43,002 nucleotides of DNA from Bacillota bacterium (GTDB lineage: Bacteria; Bacillota; DTU030; DUMP01): contig JASKLG010000004.1 in assembly GCA_030153805.1 (NCBI GenBank), positions 1 through 43,002 on the forward strand. Direction: 5' to 3'. The stretch's first letter is position 1. Every line of letters starts with the position of its first letter. A program made the translations under genes and the position numbers. Below are positions 39,026 to 43,002 of this stretch, in pieces. The notes below the pieces were generated by a model, which made no database searches, had not been told where the DNA came from, and saw nothing but the letters and a program-made list of their open reading frames with translations.

Positions 39026-39763
39026 GTGGCGGCGGCATCTTTTTGCTCTTTTCTCCTCCTTTGGGAGGGAACCGTACGCTTTTTCAAGATCGAGGCGTGG
39101 CTGCTGCCGGCACCTACGGCCGTGCTTGCCGCTTTGGGCGAAGGCTGGCCCCTTTTTTGGAAGCACACGTTTGTCACCTTATATGAGTCCCTCATGGGCT
39201 TCGTTTTGGCTGTGGCGCTGGCCCTCGCCCTGGCCTTAACCATGGACGCCCTGCCTTTAGTGCGCCGGGCGCTGTACCCCCTTTTAGTTACGACGCAAAC
39301 CATACCGATAATCTCGGTGGCGCCGCTTTTTCTCATTTGGTTCGGCTACGGGCTTCTGCCAAAAGTACTGGTAGTGGTTTTGGTATGCTTCTTTCCTGTG
39401 GCGGTAAGCCTTCTCGAGAGCCTGGCGGCGGTGGATCCCGATCTCATCGATCTTCTCCGCTCTATGGGGGCGGGCCGGATGGCCCGGCTCCGGCTGGTAA
39501 AGTTGCCGGCGGCCCTCCCGGGCCTTTTGTCCGGGTTAAAGATCGCGGCCAGTTACAGCATAATGGGAGCGGTCATCGGCGAGTGGCTGGGCGCCCAGGC
39601 AGGTCTGGGCTACTACATGACCCTTTCGCAGCGCTCCTTTGCCACGCCGCGGGTTTTCGCCATAATACTGATTATCACGGTTCTCAGCCTGGCTTGGTTT
39701 AAAGTAATTGAGATAGCTGAGCGCCTTATTATGCCCTGGCAGCGACTTAGAAGTGAAGAATAA
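39026..39763 (+). CDS. ABC transporter permease for thiamine/HMP precursor (ThiX-like)
   Basis: GTG 39026 chosen over ORF-track start 38846 (out of frame through the upstream gene); BPD permease motif EWLGAQAGLGYYMTLSQRSFATPRVFAI. Confidence 0.88.
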   Translation: MAAASFCSFLLLWEGTVRFFKIEAWLLPAPTAVLAALGEGWPLFWKHTFVTLYESLMGFVLAVALALALALTMDALPLVRRALYPLLVTTQTIPIISVAPLFLIWFGYGLLPKVLVVVLVCFFPVAVSLLESLAAVDPDLIDLLRSMGAGRMARLRLVKLPAALPGLLSGLKIAASYSIMGAVIGEWLGAQAGLGYYMTLSQRSFATPRVFAIILIITVLSLAWFKVIEIAERLIMPWQRLRSEE

Positions 39764-39782
39764 CCTTGAGGGGGAAGATTCA

Positions 39783-40793
39783 ATGAAAAAAGTCTTTCTA
39801 GTGCTTTTGGCTCTATCTGTGGCTGCGGTCTTGCTCGGCGGCTGCAGCTCGCAGGCGGGTGGTGACAAGACGGCGCCGGCAGCCGAGGCGCCCGAGGAAC
39901 TAACCAAAGCTACGGTTCTCCTCGATTGGACGCCCAACACCAACCATACGGGGCTTTATGTAGCCCGAGATAAAGGCTTTTACAAAGAAGAAGGCCTGGA
40001 CTTGGAAATCGTTGGACCGATGGAGGGCAGTGTGGCCCAGCTCGTAGCCGCCGGTAAAGCCGACTTCGGTGTGAGCTACCAAGAAGAAGTGACCAACGCC
40101 CGTGTGGCCGGTATCCCGGTGAAGGCCATTGCCGCCATTATCCAGCACAATACTTCCGGTTTTGCCTCGCCTGTAGAGAAGGGCATTGAAACCCCGAAGG
40201 ATTTCGAGGGCAAAAAGTATGGCGGCTGGGGTTCACCTATGGAAGAGGCCATGATCAAAGCCCTGATGGAAAAATACGGAGCCGACTTCCAAAAAGTGCA
40301 AATGATCAACATCGGCTCGGCGGACTTTTTTAGCAGCGTAAAAAAGGATATAGACTTTGCCTGGATCTATTGGGGCTGGACCGGTATCGAGGCAGAACTG
40401 CGCGGGATGAAGCTCAACTTCATTAAACTGGTGGACGAAGACCCGGCCCTCGACTACTACACCCCGGTTCTCATCGCCAGCGAGAAAACTCTGGCCGAAA
40501 AGCCAGAGCTGGTAAGAAAGTTCCTAGCGGCTACCAGCCGCGGTTACCAGTTTGCCATCGCTCAACCGGAGGAGGCGGCCAATATCCTGACCGGTGCCGT
40601 ACCAGAGCTGAACAAGGAGCTGGTGCTGGCCAGCCAGAAGTACCTGGCCAAGGAATATCAGGCCGATGCGCCGCGCTGGGGCGAGATGAAGGCGAGTGTC
40701 TGGAAAAAGTACGCCGATTGGATGTATGAGCGCAAGCTCATTGAAAAAAATATCGACCCCGAGGCGGCTTTTACCAATGAGTTCCTGCCCTAA
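39783..40793 (+). CDS. ABC transporter substrate-binding lipoprotein, NMT1/THI5-like (ThiY-like)
   Basis: Lipobox LLGGCSS; TKATVLLDWTPNTNHTGLYVARDKGFYKEEGLDLEIV. Confidence 0.92.
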   Translation: MKKVFLVLLALSVAAVLLGGCSSQAGGDKTAPAAEAPEELTKATVLLDWTPNTNHTGLYVARDKGFYKEEGLDLEIVGPMEGSVAQLVAAGKADFGVSYQEEVTNARVAGIPVKAIAAIIQHNTSGFASPVEKGIETPKDFEGKKYGGWGSPMEEAMIKALMEKYGADFQKVQMINIGSADFFSSVKKDIDFAWIYWGWTGIEAELRGMKLNFIKLVDEDPALDYYTPVLIASEKTLAEKPELVRKFLAATSRGYQFAIAQPEEAANILTGAVPELNKELVLASQKYLAKEYQADAPRWGEMKASVWKKYADWMYERKLIEKNIDPEAAFTNEFLP

Positions 40794-40905
40794 TAAAAAT
40801 CCCCATAACACTGGCAGCGCTTCTCATTGTCCCTGAGGCCCAAGCGCCAGGCCTTCTTGTCATAACCGGTATCGCCGCTTTCACACCGGAAGGCAGGGAG
40901 ATAGC

Positions 40906-41639
40906 TTGCTTAAAATCCAGGCCACCAACCTAAAAAAACGTACGGCAACTTACTTACCCTGGACGATGTGAGTGTGAGCTTGTCTGAAGGAGAATTTGTC
41001 GCCATTATCGGCCCGAGCGGCTGCGGTAAGAGTACCCTTTTCAACATCATCTCCGGGCTACATTTGCCGGATGCCGGCAAGGTCTTCATCGACGGCGAGG
41101 ACTACACCGGTCGCACAGGGCGGGTAAGCTATATGCACCAGAAAGACCTCTTACTTCCCTGGCGCACTATCCTGGATAACGTCTGCCTTCCGCTTATAGT
41201 AAAAGGCCTGAGCCTAAAGGAGGCGCGCGCTCGGGCCAGGCCGCACTTCGAAGCCTTTGGTCTGGCCGGCTTTGAGGAGCATTACCCGGCGCAGCTCTCC
41301 GGCGGCATGCGCCAGCGGGCGGCACTTTTGCGCACGTACCTTTTCGCCAGCGACATCATGCTCCTCGATGAACCTTTTGGTGCTCTGGATGCCCTGACGC
41401 GCCGAAAGATGCAGTTCTGGTTGCTGTCGACATTGAGCAGGTACCAGACCTCGGTGCTCCTCATAACCCACGACGTTGAGGAAGCTCTTCTGCTTGCCGA
41501 TCGGGTGTATGTGCTGAGCGAGCGGCCGGCGAGGGTGAAGCTGGAACTTAAGGTAGACTTGCCGCGCCCGCGCTCAGAAAAGACGCTGACGGCGCCGGCT
41601 TTTGTTGCCTTAAAACGCCGGCTTCTTGAGATCCTATGA
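40906..41639 (+). CDS. ABC transporter ATP-binding protein (ThiZ-like) with an N-terminal frame interruption at an A7 tract
   Basis: SD GGGAG then TTG 40906: LLKIQATNLKK | TYGNLLTLDDVSVSLSEGEFVAIIGPSGCGKSTL; the frame changes by -1 at AAAAAAA 40932-40938. Walker A/B, LSGGMRQRAALLR signature. Confidence 0.88.
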
Positions 41640-42346
41640 CCACGGGGGCGAAGGAAGTGACCTTTTTTGATCCCATCGCAGCGGAGTACGACGACTGGTA
41701 TAAGACCCCGGTCGGCCGCTTCGTCGATGAAGTGGAGACCAGGTTGGCGTTTGATCTCTTTATCCCGCGCCCGGGTACCCACGTACTGGATGTAGGTTGC
41801 GGCTCCGGCAACTTCAGTTTGAAGCTGGCGGCGATGGGCTGCCGGGTAACGGGAATCGATATTTCCCCGGCCATGCTGGCGCTGGCCCGGAAAAAGGCGG
41901 GGGCCGCCGGCCTGTCCGTGGAGTTTCTGGAAATGAATGTCTATGCGCTCAAATTTCCGGCGGCAACGTTCGACGCCGTCTTCTCCATGGCCTGTTTTGA
42001 GTTTATAACAGAGCCGGCCAAAGCCTTCGCCGAGATGTGGCGCGTACTTAAACCCGGCGGGGACCTCCTTATCGGCGCTATTCACCGCGACAGTGCGTGG
42101 GGCAGGTTTTATCGCGAAGAAGCGCGTAGACCAGGTTCCGTTTTCCGCCATGCCGTCTTCAGATCGCGTTCGAATCTGGAAAACCTGGCGCCGCAGCACC
42201 TTATCCGTATTGAGGAATGCGTTTTCATTCCTCCTACGGCCCCGCCTGAGCGTTTCAAATGGGAAGAAGAAAAGCGTTTGGCCGGGACAGAGCGCGGTGG
42301 GTTCATCATTGCCACCTGGCATAAACCGCCGGCTACCGGCTCTTGA
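41636..42346 (+). CDS. Class I SAM-dependent methyltransferase
   Basis: HVLDVGCGSGNFSLKLAAMGCRVTGIDISPAMLALARKKA. Confidence 0.9.
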   Translation: MTTGAKEVTFFDPIAAEYDDWYKTPVGRFVDEVETRLAFDLFIPRPGTHVLDVGCGSGNFSLKLAAMGCRVTGIDISPAMLALARKKAGAAGLSVEFLEMNVYALKFPAATFDAVFSMACFEFITEPAKAFAEMWRVLKPGGDLLIGAIHRDSAWGRFYREEARRPGSVFRHAVFRSRSNLENLAPQHLIRIEECVFIPPTAPPERFKWEEEKRLAGTERGGFIIATWHKPPATGS

Positions 42347-42371
42347 CTAGGGCCGGGGAGGCGGGTATAAT
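42343..42371 (+). promoter_or_regulatory. Sigma-A promoter of tRNA pair, overlapping methyltransferase stop
   Basis: TTGACT-N17-TATAAT. Confidence 0.8.
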
Positions 42372-42405
42372 AAAAATGTCGCGGCGGAATTGTGCCGCGA
42401 AATAG

Positions 42406-42482
<77 letters not shown>

Positions 42483-42492
42483 AAGAACACAT

Positions 42493-42569
42493 GGCGGCGT
42501 AGCTCAGTTGGTTAGAGCATGCGGTTCATACCCGCAGTGTCAGGGGTTCGAGTCCCTTCGCCGCTACCA
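42493..42569 (+). tRNA. tRNA with CAU anticodon (elongator Met; Ile2 not excluded)
   Basis: GGCGGCGTAGCTCAGTTGGTTAGAGCATGCGGTTCATACCCGCAGTGTCAGGGGTTCGAGTCCCTTCGCCGCTACCA folds as a cloverleaf. Confidence 0.93.
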
Positions 42570-42763
42570 GCAGTATCCAAACCCAGGTCAGCTGGGTTTA
42601 TTTTTAATGTTACCTCTATGTGGTCCTCATGCACGGTTACACGTTCGCCAAAGGCGCCGATGGCTTTCCTTAGCCGTCGGCGCTTTATCCGTTTCGGCCC
42701 GAAAGGCACGCCGGCGGAGGTTTTCCGTGTAACCTGTCGGAGAAGCAAGGGCGCAATGGCCAC
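42570..42763 (-). pseudogene. Possible remnant of a site-specific recombinase C-terminus abutting the tRNA
   Basis: GPKRIKRRRLRKAIGAFGERVTVHEDHIEVTLKIN resembles serine-recombinase tails; remainder of the ORF reads through the tRNA. Confidence 0.3.
42579..42606 (+). terminator. Terminator after tRNA pair
   Basis: AAACCCAG-GTCAG-CTGGGTTT followed by ATTTTT. Confidence 0.75.
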
Positions 42764-42870
42764 CTGACTGGCCTGCTCAACTTAACTTTTCGTAAGAAGT
42801 TGTTTCCGAGAACATAAAGGGCTCCTTCCCCTCATAAGCATGAACTAGAACGGCGAGGGGAGGGCGGAGG

Positions 42871-43002
42871 ATGCACTTCACCGATTGCATCTTCCTTACG
42901 GCTTACAAAGAACATTTACTGCATTGCAGCTTGGCCGGGCAGTTCGTGAAGTACCGCCACGTAAATGAAGACTGGGCCTGCGGCGGCTGCCCCATTCCGG
43001 AC
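42871..43002 (+). CDS. Partial Cys-rich hypothetical ORF running off right edge
   Basis: ATG after GAGGGGAGGGCGGAGG: MHFTDCIFLTAYKEHLLHCSLAGQFVKYRHVNEDWACGGCPIPD, open to the end of the window. Confidence 0.5.
   Translation, partial: MHFTDCIFLTAYKEHLLHCSLAGQFVKYRHVNEDWACGGCPIPD

Noticed and set aside
42512-42569. Peptide tail SGEGTRTPDTAGMNRML of the minus-strand ORF
   Set aside because: GEGTRTPD-type peptides are well-known translations of tRNA genes; not a real protein segment.

Overview
Window from a GC-rich, spore-forming Firmicute; the gene content looks like a thermophilic clostridial lineage, but species is not assignable from sequence alone. The backbone resembles the Bacillus-type purR-ridA-spoVG-glmU-prs-ctc-pth ... 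mfd-spoVT-spoVB-mazG-HU-rqcP-yabP-yabQ-divIC-yabR ... tRNA-Met block. It is preceded by a cyanophycin cphB-cphA pair with a divergent PucR-type regulator. It is interrupted between pth and mfd by a roughly 11 kb accessory block: a Tdh-like dehydrogenase, a DctPQM TRAP transporter, a TPP-dependent E1 alpha/beta pair without E2/E3, an AcoR-like sigma-54 activator, a LacI regulator, and a LysM/SleB hydrolase. It is interrupted again between yabR and the tRNAs by ppx, a holin-like membrane protein and a TPP-riboswitch-led thiamine/HMP uptake operon. The strongest non-coding signals are: (1) a c-di-AMP (ydaO/yuaA) riboswitch immediately upstream of the SleB/LysM gene; (2) a TPP riboswitch; (3) a near-perfect sigma-54 promoter with two dyad UAS candidates upstream of the E1 operon; (4) a three-tier inverted repeat plus a hairpin sitting between Shine-Dalgarno and start codon in the dctP leader; (5) an A7 tract that breaks the reading frame of the thiZ-like ATPase exactly where -1 slippage would restore it; (6) a terminator-like hairpin in the mfd 5' leader. 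No CRISPR array, rRNA or intact mobile element was seen. All calls come from reading the sequence and supplied ORFs; no database search was run.
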